A stretch of 64,000 bases of DNA from Actinomycetota bacterium (GTDB lineage Bacteria; Actinomycetota; Geothermincolia; Geothermincolales; RBG-13-55-18). Position numbers and translations under genes: made by a program. The notes below the pieces were generated by a model. The model was not told the origin of the DNA and did no database searches. It worked only from the letters and a program-made list of their open reading frames with translations. The DNA is taken from assembly GCA_003598015.1 (NCBI GenBank), contig QZKE01000038.1:1-64000 (forward strand). Reading direction: 5' to 3'. Below, one piece after another: positions 26,518-34,720 of the stretch. Every line of letters starts with the position of its first letter. Within the stretch, counting starts at the first letter, position 1.

Positions 26518-27792
26518 TTACGCGCCCGGCAGCTCTTGCTCCCCCGCGTCCGAAGCACCTTCGCCCTCATCATCCTGCTGCGTTTCGCCCTCCTCCTCTT
26601 TGAAGGGATCGAGAAAATCGCTGAATACGGAGTCACAGGGGTTGCCGTACGTCACCAGCAGGCGCTTGCTGCGCGGCAGCATGATGATGGAGCAGGTTGT
26701 GGTGAAATAGGGGCCGTGGCAGCAGATGGTATTGTCGTCACCGCGGCCGCTCTCGCCATGGTCGCAGAACACGCCCAGGAGGTCCTTCATGGTCACCACC
26801 CCCATATCCGAGAGCAGCTGTTCGGCCCGGCCGTAACGGAGCTCGCTGGATTCATGCAAGCGTATCCCCCGCAGAGCCCTTACGTTCTTGCTCGTGTAGT
26901 AGGCATTGCGGGGGATGTCGTAGGATACCATCTCGCGGCACCTGTAGTGGTTGGTGTTAATGAGGATACCGCCTTCGGGTTTCCGAACGCCGCTGAAGTT
27001 GGAGGACAGTTCCACGGTCACCATGTCTCCGGATGCGTCCGCGACCAGCAGTATCGCTCCGCCTGATCTCTTGCCGGCGCTGAGAAATTCGATGGCCTGC
27101 CCGGTATTGGTGCAATTCTCCAATGCCTCCTGCACCAGCAAGGTTATCGGGACGTTGACGTTGGGCATATCCGTACCGTGGCCGTAGTTGTAACTTATGC
27201 ATAGCCCGTGCTCGTTCATACCGTCATGCGATCCGGCCAGGGGAGCGATGGTGACATCCAGAGTTGATGCGAACCCTACGGGGCTGCACAGCCTGGTCAC
27301 GTAGTACGGCTGAAAGAACGCGGGGTAGTCGAAGTTCTTGATGACCATCGGTTCCCCCAGAGCGCTCCTGTCCGCATCCACGGCAGTGGCCGTACAGGCG
27401 CCGAGACGGTAGTTGGCGTGGGCGAGGACCAGCTCACCGGAGAGGATCAGGAAGAGCATGGATTCATCTATGTCCGCCCCTTTGGCGACGCCCTCCATGC
27501 GCATCTTCTGGCGAGGGCAGTAGTCGGAGACGTCGTTCCACATCTCCCCTACCGCGCGCCGCGCCGCCATGGCCATGTATACCTTGAACGGCAGCATGGC
27601 GGGCTTCTCCACCTGGAAGGCCTCCACGTGGTGGAGGTTTGCCTGCAGGTGGTGTATGGCCTCCCGCATCTGGAGACCCTGCTGATAGCCCATCTCGTAG
27701 TGGTCGCCGCGCATGTCAAAGAGGCGGACCTGCCGTTTTCCCAGCGAAGCCCCTTCCCCAAGGGTGGTACCCAGGTTAAGCGGATCGAGCAT
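26518..27792 (-). CDS. C45-family N-terminal-nucleophile hydrolase / acyltransferase-like
   Basis: This 424-aa protein is related to acyl-CoA:6-aminopenicillanate acyltransferase and other Ntn hydrolases of peptidase family C45. The candidate nucleophile is Cys133 in LGACTATAVD. It is followed by MVIKNFDYP, the AGSHDGMNEHGL block, GGAILLVADASG and the late ILINTNHY. In known members, autocleavage before this Cys frees the nucleophile. The N-terminal DMRGDHYEMGYQQG is also typical. The C-terminal tail is strongly acidic (EEEGETQQDDEGEGASDAGE) and probably disordered. No signal peptide is seen. It is divergent from the ADP-ribosylglycohydrolase gene across a 90-bp AT-rich gap. Confidence 0.82.
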   Translation of the reverse strand: MLDPLNLGTTLGEGASLGKRQVRLFDMRGDHYEMGYQQGLQMREAIHHLQANLHHVEAFQVEKPAMLPFKVYMAMAARRAVGEMWNDVSDYCPRQKMRMEGVAKGADIDESMLFLILSGELVLAHANYRLGACTATAVDADRSALGEPMVIKNFDYPAFFQPYYVTRLCSPVGFASTLDVTIAPLAGSHDGMNEHGLCISYNYGHGTDMPNVNVPITLLVQEALENCTNTGQAIEFLSAGKRSGGAILLVADASGDMVTVELSSNFSGVRKPEGGILINTNHYRCREMVSYDIPRNAYYTSKNVRALRGIRLHESSELRYGRAEQLLSDMGVVTMKDLLGVFCDHGESGRGDDNTICCHGPYFTTTCSIIMLPRSKRLLVTYGNPCDSVFSDFLDPFKEEEGETQQDDEGEGASDAGEQELPGA

Positions 27793-27882
27793 ATTCCCCT
27801 CTTTACATGCCGCTATGTCGCTTAATCCCCGAATATATTAACCTATTAATGTTATCACGGCGAGTTCGAAGGGGTGAACGAA

Positions 27883-28836
27883 ATGGGTGATGAAAACGGC
27901 CCGGAGCAGGTTCGTTTCCAGGGCTCGCTCCTGGGACTTGCCATCGGCGACGCCCTGGGGATGCCGGTTGAGGGTATGCGCGCCTCGGCGATAAGGGACA
28001 GGTTCGGCGGGATACGCGACTTCATGAACGCACCGTGGCGGCTGCTCAAGGCGGGACAATGGACCGATGACACCAAGATGATGCTCTGCCACGCCCGCAG
28101 CATCGCCAGGATGGGTGGCTTCGACATCGCGGACACCGCTCGCGAGTTCGTGGAGTGGTTCGAGTCCAACGACTGGAGGGGGATCGGCAGGGCTACCTAT
28201 GAATCACTCCAGCGCCTGCAGGCGGGCTGCTCGCCGCTGGAGAGCGGTATGCGGGGTGAGATGGCCGCCGGGAACGGCGGCGCCATGCGCATGGCGCCCT
28301 TGGGACTCCTCGACTGCGGCGACCTGGAGAGGCTGCGCGATGATGTGCGGGCGGCCACGACGATCACCCACGATAATCCCGAAGCGGTGGCGGGAAGCCA
28401 GGCCGTAGCCTACGTGGTGGCCCGGGCTGCGCGGGGGGATCTCGACTTAGATCGCGCAGTCTCCGATACGGCCGCCTTTATCGGGCCGGGTGAGACGGCT
28501 GAGAGGTTGCAGCTTGCCCACCGTTTCCTGGAAACGGACATGGCGGTGGAGGAAGCACTGGCGCGCCTGGGGACCAGCGGCTACGTGGTGGAGACGGTGG
28601 CCAGCGCGATGTTCTGCTTCCTCAACTCTCCGGACGATTTCGAGCAGACGGTGTCCCGCGCGGTGGGAGGCGGGCTGGATGCGGATACCACGGGCGCGGT
28701 GGCGGGAGCGATGAGCGGCGCCTACAACGGTCTGGACTCCATACCCGCGAGGTGGCGCCAGCAGGTTGAGGCGGCGGGAGAGATACTCGATCTGGCCTCC
28801 CGCATCTTCACGCTGATGGGGTCGAGGCCTGTTTAA
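27883..28836 (+). CDS. ADP-ribosylglycohydrolase family protein (DraG-like)
   Basis: This 317-aa all-helical hydrolase has the metal-binding signatures of the family. These are GLAIGDALGMPVEG near the N-terminus, WTDDTKMML (Thr61, Asp62, Asp63), and C-terminal GGLDADTTGAVAGAMSGAYNG, given here as GGLDADTTGA plus GAMSGAYNG. Members remove ADP-ribose from proteins, nucleic acids or small molecules using two Mg2+ ions. No nifH or ADP-ribosyltransferase gene is in the window, so the target is unknown. ATG at 27883 is preferred over GTG at 27874, which is too close to the AAGGGG RBS. Confidence 0.9.
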   Translation: MGDENGPEQVRFQGSLLGLAIGDALGMPVEGMRASAIRDRFGGIRDFMNAPWRLLKAGQWTDDTKMMLCHARSIARMGGFDIADTAREFVEWFESNDWRGIGRATYESLQRLQAGCSPLESGMRGEMAAGNGGAMRMAPLGLLDCGDLERLRDDVRAATTITHDNPEAVAGSQAVAYVVARAARGDLDLDRAVSDTAAFIGPGETAERLQLAHRFLETDMAVEEALARLGTSGYVVETVASAMFCFLNSPDDFEQTVSRAVGGGLDADTTGAVAGAMSGAYNGLDSIPARWRQQVEAAGEILDLASRIFTLMGSRPV

Positions 28837-28911
28837 AGGCTCCGGATGAGGGAGAGAATTAAATTAGAAGGCACGTATCGGACAACCAGTTACGGGAAGG
28901 AGGGGGCGAAC

Positions 28912-29052
28912 ATGGAGACACCGGAGATCGAGTTCCTGCTTTATCTGCTGACCCGCTATATAAAGAATAACGGACTGGAACCGGCCGAGATCAGCGTAGC
29001 AGAGCTCCTCGAGAACATCCACGTCAACCTGACCCCCATCGGCGGAGGTTAG
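28912..29052 (+). CDS. Small 46-aa acidic protein
   Basis: This short frame starts METPEIEFLLYLLTRYIKNN and ends IHVNLTPIGGG. A strong GGAGG lies upstream of ATG 28912. It is amphipathic and helical in its first half, without a membrane segment. It lies 75 bp after the ADP-ribosylglycohydrolase gene in the same direction, so it may be cotranscribed. Its TAG stop is followed directly by GGGTC, a REP-like head. It matches no family I recognise. The good RBS and ordinary amino-acid composition support it as real, but only conservation would prove it. Confidence 0.6.
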   Translation: METPEIEFLLYLLTRYIKNNGLEPAEISVAELLENIHVNLTPIGGG

Positions 29053-29192
29053 GGGTCGCATTCCCCATTACTTACCACTCACGCTTCGATCTGTTCCCCG
29101 CAGGGTGTGGGTCGGGTGTTGCTTGTCCCCGGAGGGGGCGTTTCGAGCCGCAGGCGAGAGATGCCAAGACCTGACCCCATATCCCGTTACTT
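29050..29192. repeat. Degenerate REP pair between convergent genes
   Basis: TAGGGGTCGCATTCC begins on the small gene's stop codon. An oppositely oriented GGGGTCAGGTCTTGGC lies at about 29163-29178. A direct repeat (CCCATTACTTA / CCCGTTACTTA) accompanies the two halves. The 155-bp gap holds no gene. It looks like an eroded or composite version of the 18519-18578 element. Confidence 0.5.
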
Positions 29193-29207
29193 AAGACCAA
29201 CGCCAGC

Positions 29208-30983
29208 CTAGGTCAGGAAATAATCCCGCGGGTCGAAGATCCTCACGTCGTAGAGTTCATCCAGCCGCGGCGGCTCCGCCCGTCGCAGACCGCGCGCCAC
29301 GAGCAGCTCCCAGCCGCATTGCGAACGTATCCTCTCCACCGCCTCCGCCTCGCTCATATCCGCCTGCGGGAAATAGGCCTCGAGCACGAATTCATCCTCA
29401 CCGGGAGGCTTCTCGAAGACCCCCATGGTGGTTACCAGGGTGCGTACCCTGTGGCCCGGGGCCGTGATGTAAGATACCTTTTCCGGCGTGCGCATCTTGT
29501 CCTGCACCACGGTGACCAGCATCTCCCTTGCCCCCAGCGCGACGTCGCAGGCGCCACCGGAGCCCACGAGGAAGAGGTCGTATTCGGGGACCTTGGTGGA
29601 GTTGATGTTGCCGAAGCGGTCCACCTGTCCGGCGCCCAGGACACCGATGGCGCGATTACCCGCCGCGCCGACCATGGAGCCTAGAACCGCAAATACGTCC
29701 GTGAGCATGGTGCAGGTGGGAAAGTTACGGAAGTTGAAGATGAAGGGGTCGGCGGGCATGGGCGTATACCCGAAGAAACCCACCTCGGCCATGAGGTCGG
29801 CCTGATATCCGTCCCGGCGCAGGTCGTACCAGGCCTTCCAGGCCGCCAGGTTGGAGGCCCCGATGCCCGCCAGGATGGTGCAATAGCCTTTGGCGCTGAC
29901 GCTCCGCCTGAGCAGGCGCGCAGCCTCGATTACCATCATCTCGGTGGGTGTGTATTCCGGTTCCCGCCGGATGTCGGCCGCGCGCGTAGCCAGCTCGGAT
30001 TTCCACGCATCCGTCGCCGCGCGCCCCTTGAGGAACCATATCTTCTCGAAGCCGACCTTGCCTACGTACTGGTCGTGATCGGCGATGTCGAGGAGCCATT
30101 CCCGTACCCAGGATTCCATGGCCTCGGGGTCCTTGCAGGCCTCGCGCAACTCGAGCATGAACTCCTCGTCCTCGGCGTAGGCGTCCAGTTCCTTGATACC
30201 CTGGTTGGAGGCCCCCGAGGGGTGCACGCCCATGGGAGCCGGGCAGACGGCCCGCACCAGGTATCCCGGGACCTTGACGAAGTGCGAGTAACGGCGGAGC
30301 TCGGCCGTCTCCACCACCTTCTCCACCGTCACCAGAGCACCCTCCCGGGCGGCAAACACCGCGTGCGCGTTCTCGGCGTAGGGCGGGGTGAGCAGGACGT
30401 TCCCGGCCCTGTCGGCGGCCCAGGCATGAATGAGGGTGAGGTCCGGGCGCATGGCGCGCACCATCCCCGTCCTGCCGCCGTCGGGCGTCTCCACCACGCA
30501 GAAGTCACGGGCGTTCTCCTCCTGCATGGAGCTCCCCACTATGGAGTGGGTGGGCATCCACTCCACACCCAGCGCCCCCGCCAGCAGGCGCTGCGGCAGC
30601 GTGAGTACCGTCCAGTTCTCGATCTCGAGGCGCCCCTCCCGGTAGGCGTCCTGGTAGATGCGGTTGGGGCCGGGGAAGGGGTAGGAGTCGCCGCAGAAGG
30701 TGGTTATGATCCTGCGCGCCAATCCGCCGTAGACGAAGAGCACCATGTTGGCTATGAAACCCAGCGAGGAGATGGTAAACGCGGGGTCCTTCCCCCACCA
30801 CTGCCGGCAGATCTCGTAGACGGCGGCGTTGGGGCGCATGTAGGCGTGGCCGACATGGAAATGCATGCCCGGCCTGATGAGCGAGGCGACGGCCTCACGC
30901 AGACCCATGATCTTGCTCTCCGGGCCCTCCTTCCCCGCCAACTCCAGCTTGTCGTTCACCCTGTCCTCGAACACGCCGAACAC
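29208..30983 (-). CDS. Fused class I CoA-transferase (alpha-beta), glutaconate/IpdAB-like
   Basis: This 591-aa cytoplasmic protein joins both subunits of a family I CoA-transferase. The alpha-like half runs to about residue 340 (RPGMHFHVGHAYMRPN, TPPYAENAHAVFAA, VCPAPMGVHPSG). The beta-like half follows (EMMVIEAARLLRRS, LMAEVGFFGYTP, GVLGAGQVDRFGNINSTKV, GSGGACDVALGA). Glu400 in the EVG motif is the candidate catalytic residue. Relatives include glutaconate CoA-transferase and the IpdAB ring-opening hydrolase of steroid degradation. GTG at 30983 follows GAGG. It is divergent from the flavoprotein gene, which suggests a shared catabolic pathway for an acyl-CoA. Confidence 0.85.
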   Translation of the reverse strand: MFGVFEDRVNDKLELAGKEGPESKIMGLREAVASLIRPGMHFHVGHAYMRPNAAVYEICRQWWGKDPAFTISSLGFIANMVLFVYGGLARRIITTFCGDSYPFPGPNRIYQDAYREGRLEIENWTVLTLPQRLLAGALGVEWMPTHSIVGSSMQEENARDFCVVETPDGGRTGMVRAMRPDLTLIHAWAADRAGNVLLTPPYAENAHAVFAAREGALVTVEKVVETAELRRYSHFVKVPGYLVRAVCPAPMGVHPSGASNQGIKELDAYAEDEEFMLELREACKDPEAMESWVREWLLDIADHDQYVGKVGFEKIWFLKGRAATDAWKSELATRAADIRREPEYTPTEMMVIEAARLLRRSVSAKGYCTILAGIGASNLAAWKAWYDLRRDGYQADLMAEVGFFGYTPMPADPFIFNFRNFPTCTMLTDVFAVLGSMVGAAGNRAIGVLGAGQVDRFGNINSTKVPEYDLFLVGSGGACDVALGAREMLVTVVQDKMRTPEKVSYITAPGHRVRTLVTTMGVFEKPPGEDEFVLEAYFPQADMSEAEAVERIRSQCGWELLVARGLRRAEPPRLDELYDVRIFDPRDYFLT

Positions 30984-31108
30984 CGTTCATCACCTCGGTT
31001 TACTTTACTGGCGGGATGCGGTTTTCTGCTATACTATATCACAACCCTCTTCCGGCAATGACCTGGAGAAAAGCAGAGAACAATTATTTTGACTAGGAGT
31101 TGATCGCG

Positions 31109-33112
31109 TTGTTGAAGAGACTGCTCACCCCCCTGAACATCGATGAACTGGAACTGCGCAACCGCATCGTCATGACCGCCATGCACCTCAACTACACTCC
31201 GGACGGCCGGGTGAACGACCGCATCTGTGCCTTCTACGAGGAGAGGGCGCGCGGCGGCACCGGCCTGATCATCGTGGGCGGATGCACCATCAACGACGTC
31301 TCCGGGGCCACGTGGCTGCTGAACATGTGTGACGATACGTGCATCGAAGGCCATGCTATCCTGGCCGATGCCATCAGGAAGCACGGCGCCGCGGCCGCGT
31401 GCCAGCTCTACCATGCGGGGCGTTACTCCCATTCCATCGCCATGGAGGGCAGGCAGGCCCTGGCACCTTCCCCCATCGCCTCCCGCTTCACCAAGGAGGA
31501 GCCGCGGGGGATGACCCGGGAGGACATCGAACAGACCAAGGCGGACTATGCCGCGGCCGCCGGGAGGGTGAAGGCGGCCGGCTACGACATGGTGGAGGTG
31601 CTGGCATGCACCGGCTACCTCATCCCCCAGTTCCTCTCCCCCACCATCAACGTGCGCAGCGATGAATACGGCGGCCCGCTGGAGAACCGCATGCGCTTCG
31701 GCCTGGAGGTTGCCGACGCCGTGCGCGAGGCGGTGGGCCCCGCGTTCCCGGTGAGCTTCCGCATCGACGGGCACGACTTCATGGAGGGGGGCAACACCAA
31801 CCGGGAATGGTCCCTCTTCGCCGCCGAACTGGAGAAGCACGGCGCTAGCGTGATCAACGTCACCGGGGGCTGGCACGAGACCCGCGTCCCCCAGCTCCCC
31901 ATGTCGGTGCCGCGCGCCGGCCTGGCCTACCTGGCGGCGGGCGTGAAGCGCAGGGTGAGTGTCCCGGTCATCGCCTCCAACCGCATCAACGACGTCTTCG
32001 TCGCCGACGAGATCCTGCGCATGGGCATGGCCGACCTGGTGACCATGGCCCGCGCCCTCATCGCCGACCCCTACCTGGCCGAGAAGGCATACGAGGGCAG
32101 GTTCGAGGCCATCACCCACTGCATCGGCTGCAACCAGGGCTGTTTCGACCACATCTTCTACCTGCAGCCGGTTACCTGCACCCTCAACCCCCGGGCCGGC
32201 CGGGAGACGGAGTACGAGATGGAGAAGGCCGCGACCCCCAAGCGGGTGGCGGTGGTCGGGGGAGGCCCCGCCGGCATGAAGGCCGCCCTCACCGCCGCGC
32301 AGCGCGGCCACGAGGTGACCCTGTTCGAGCGCAGCGACGTCCTGGGGGGGCAGCTCAACCTCGCGGCCATCCCGCCCGGGCGGGAGGAGTTCTGGACGGC
32401 CGTGGAGGACCTCGACGTGCAGCTGGACGACGCCGGGGTGGAGCTGCGCCTGGAGACCGAGGCCACCGCGGAGCTGCTCAAGGCGGAGGGCTACGACGCC
32501 GTGGTGGTGGCCACCGGTGCGCGCCAGGTGGTGCCGCCCATCCCCGGCATCGACGGTCCCAACGTGCTCATGGCTTGGGACGTCCTGGACGGCCGGGAGG
32601 ACCCCGAGGGCGACAGCATCGTCATCATCGGCGGCGGCGCCGTGGGTTCGGAGACAGCCATGTACGTGGCCAGCATCGGCACCATCTCCGCCGACGCCCT
32701 CTTCTATCTCTTCATGAACGACGCCGAGGACATCGGCACCCTGAAGGAGCTGTGCAGCCGGGGTATAAAGAAGGTCACCGTGGTGGAGATGCTGGACAAG
32801 GTCTGCCGCGACGTGGGCGTGTCCACGCGCTGGACCATCCTGCAGGACATGCGCCACCTGGGCATCGAGACGCGCCGCAACGCCGTCGCCCGGCGCATAG
32901 AAGCCGATCGGGTCGTCGTCGAGGTGGACGGCGCGGAGGAGGCCATACTCGCGGACACCGTGATCGTCGCCGCCGGCTCCTGCCCCGCGGGCGAGCTGTA
33001 CGGCGAGCTCAAGGAGGCCGGCGTGGAGGCCTACCTGGTGGGCGACGCGAAGGAAGCCCGCAAGGCCATCGAGGCCATCCAGGAAGGATACGAAGCGGGG
33101 CTGGCCTTGTGA
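31109..33112 (+). CDS. Old-yellow-enzyme/dienoyl-CoA reductase-type flavoprotein
   Basis: This protein of about 667 aa has an N-terminal FMN-binding TIM barrel (residues 1-about 330; QLYHAGRYS, SPTINVRSDEYGGPLENR, VTMARALIADP). The [4Fe-4S] cysteine motif CIGCNQGC is followed by a fourth Cys (TCTLNP). A C-terminal FAD/NAD(P) module has AVVGGGPAGMKAA and IVIIGGGAVGSETA. This matches 2,4-dienoyl-CoA reductase, BaiCD/BaiH and trimethylamine dehydrogenase relatives, which reduce enoyl or enone substrates using NAD(P)H. The start is TTG 31109 (or 31112), nine bases after AGGAG; TTG 31100 is too close. Its neighbourhood with a CoA-transferase suggests acyl-CoA or steroid-like substrates. Confidence 0.88.
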   Translation: MLKRLLTPLNIDELELRNRIVMTAMHLNYTPDGRVNDRICAFYEERARGGTGLIIVGGCTINDVSGATWLLNMCDDTCIEGHAILADAIRKHGAAAACQLYHAGRYSHSIAMEGRQALAPSPIASRFTKEEPRGMTREDIEQTKADYAAAAGRVKAAGYDMVEVLACTGYLIPQFLSPTINVRSDEYGGPLENRMRFGLEVADAVREAVGPAFPVSFRIDGHDFMEGGNTNREWSLFAAELEKHGASVINVTGGWHETRVPQLPMSVPRAGLAYLAAGVKRRVSVPVIASNRINDVFVADEILRMGMADLVTMARALIADPYLAEKAYEGRFEAITHCIGCNQGCFDHIFYLQPVTCTLNPRAGRETEYEMEKAATPKRVAVVGGGPAGMKAALTAAQRGHEVTLFERSDVLGGQLNLAAIPPGREEFWTAVEDLDVQLDDAGVELRLETEATAELLKAEGYDAVVVATGARQVVPPIPGIDGPNVLMAWDVLDGREDPEGDSIVIIGGGAVGSETAMYVASIGTISADALFYLFMNDAEDIGTLKELCSRGIKKVTVVEMLDKVCRDVGVSTRWTILQDMRHLGIETRRNAVARRIEADRVVVEVDGAEEAILADTVIVAAGSCPAGELYGELKEAGVEAYLVGDAKEARKAIEAIQEGYEAGLAL

Positions 33113-33121
33113 GAGCAGGGT

Positions 33122-33832
33122 CTATTCGTAGCCGTAGCCGTCCAGGGTCTCGCGGGCGATGCGCACCAGGTCGGAGATGAGTTCGTCCAGCTTGAAGCCC
33201 TGCTCGACCACCAGTTCCAACATCTCCTTCTGGCGGGGGGTGAGGTTGCCCACCTTCTCCCTGCCCACCGTGCTGGCATAGGAGATCATCACCGTGAGCG
33301 GAGTGCGCATATCGTGAGACATGATGGCGCGGATCTTCTCCAGCGTAGCCAGCGCATCCACCGCATCCGCGGGGATATCGCCGCCACCCGTGTCCTCGCC
33401 TTTGTTACCGACCGTATCAACCGCCGTCTCCCCGCGTCCCTGGCGGATGTATCCCTTCACCTCGAGGGGGAAGGCGTCGACGTCGATGGGTTTCTTGAGG
33501 AAGCCGTCGAACCTGGCGTAGACTTCCTCCCTCTCCTCCTCCTTGATGGACGCGCTCAAGGCTACGATGGGGACCTTGTGCAGCTTGGGCACCTTGCGCA
33601 TCAGTTCGACCACGCCGCACCCGTCCATGCCGGGCATATGCAGGTCCAGCAGGATGAGGTCGGGCACGTTCTCACTGGCGAGCCCTATACCCTCTTGCGG
33701 ATCGCCTGTGGTCATGACCTCGCAACCCTCCGCCTCCAGCAGTTGGCGGACGATCTCGCGTTCGACGGTACTGTCGTCGATATAGAGTACAGTCGTCACG
33801 TTCTTCCTGCCCGTTCTCTTCCTACCTGCCAT
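33122..33832 (-). CDS. Receiver domain fused to HisKA dimerisation domain, no ATPase
   Basis: This protein of about 236 aa has an N-terminal CheY-like receiver (residues 13-130) with acidic pocket Asp19/Asp20, phosphoacceptor Asp63 (LLLDLHMPGMDG; Asp in LLD) and Lys114 (FLKKP). A roughly 35-residue linker leads to a HisKA helix with MSHDMRTPLTV, where His173 is the phosphoacceptor. The protein ends about 60 residues later without any HATPase_c (N/G boxes). It cannot autophosphorylate in the usual way. It may be a phosphotransfer intermediate or a dimerising receiver. ATG at 33832 follows GGGGG. It is convergent with the flavoprotein gene. Confidence 0.85.
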   Translation of the reverse strand: MAGRKRTGRKNVTTVLYIDDSTVEREIVRQLLEAEGCEVMTTGDPQEGIGLASENVPDLILLDLHMPGMDGCGVVELMRKVPKLHKVPIVALSASIKEEEREEVYARFDGFLKKPIDVDAFPLEVKGYIRQGRGETAVDTVGNKGEDTGGGDIPADAVDALATLEKIRAIMSHDMRTPLTVMISYASTVGREKVGNLTPRQKEMLELVVEQGFKLDELISDLVRIARETLDGYGYE

Positions 33833-33961
33833 TGTCCGACCCCCTGTCATCGTACTAATAATCGTCAGGCTGTCCCCATAGCATTAGGAACAATGATGTG
33901 CTTCATTTGGTCATGCGCCCCCGTTGTTCTATAATTCACCACAGGTACGGAGAGAAAAGAG

Positions 33962-34600
33962 GTGTTCTACGTGGATATCGTGACTTTTACGGACTACGGA
34001 TTCGGCGCAAATACCTACCTGGCGGTGAACGAGGACTCCAAACAGGCGGTCCTCATAGACGCGGGTACCAAGGCGGAGGCGGTGCTCGAATACCTGGACA
34101 AGAACGGTCTCGAGCTGGTCGCCATCCTCCTCACCCATGGCCATCCCGACCATCTCCTCAGCCTGAAGGAGATAGCCGATGCCACCGATGCCCCTTCCTA
34201 CATGCATCCCGAGGATGCGCAACTGCTCGCGTACATCCCCCCCATGCTCCTCAACATGATGGGGCTGGACAGGCTGGACCTCCCCGAGGAGTTCCTCCCC
34301 CTCGAGGACGGCCAGGAGCTGGAACTGGCGGGCATGGATTTCAAGGTCCTCTCCACGCCTGGCCATTCAGGCGGCAGCGTATGCTTCCTCACTGATGGTG
34401 TGCTTTTCGCCGGGGACCTGGTTTTCCGGGGCTCCATAGGGCGCACGGATTTCCCGGGCGGGTCCATGGAGACCCTGCTGCAATCGGTGAAGGAGAAGGT
34501 CTTCACCCTGCCCAGCGAGACGCGCATCCTTCCGGGCCACATGGACGCCACGGTGGTGGGCTGGGAGAAGCGCACCAACCCCTTCCTCATGGGAATCTAG
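33962..34600 (+). CDS. MBL-fold metallo-hydrolase (glyoxalase II/YcbL-like)
   Basis: This 212-aa metallo-beta-lactamase-fold hydrolase has the metal motif THGHPDH (His59, His61, Asp63, His64), then STPGHSGGS and AGDLVFRGSIGRTDFPGG. The last is typical of YcbL-type hydroxyacylglutathione hydrolases. A C-terminal ILPGHMDATVVGWEK supplies the final histidine. Its length fits the short YcbL class that lacks the C-terminal glutathione-binding domain, so the natural thioester or lactone substrate is uncertain. GTG at 33962 has GGAG nine bases before it. Confidence 0.9.
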   Translation: MFYVDIVTFTDYGFGANTYLAVNEDSKQAVLIDAGTKAEAVLEYLDKNGLELVAILLTHGHPDHLLSLKEIADATDAPSYMHPEDAQLLAYIPPMLLNMMGLDRLDLPEEFLPLEDGQELELAGMDFKVLSTPGHSGGSVCFLTDGVLFAGDLVFRGSIGRTDFPGGSMETLLQSVKEKVFTLPSETRILPGHMDATVVGWEKRTNPFLMGI

Positions 34601-34720
34601 GGGATTTTCCGCAAAGGAGAATCGGCCCGCTCTGTGTAAGAAATCTATGCCGGAAATATCGTCCAGGCTTAGAGGCCGCGTTCCGGCGGACAGGCCATAT
34701 ACACGGAAAGGGGAGCAGCG

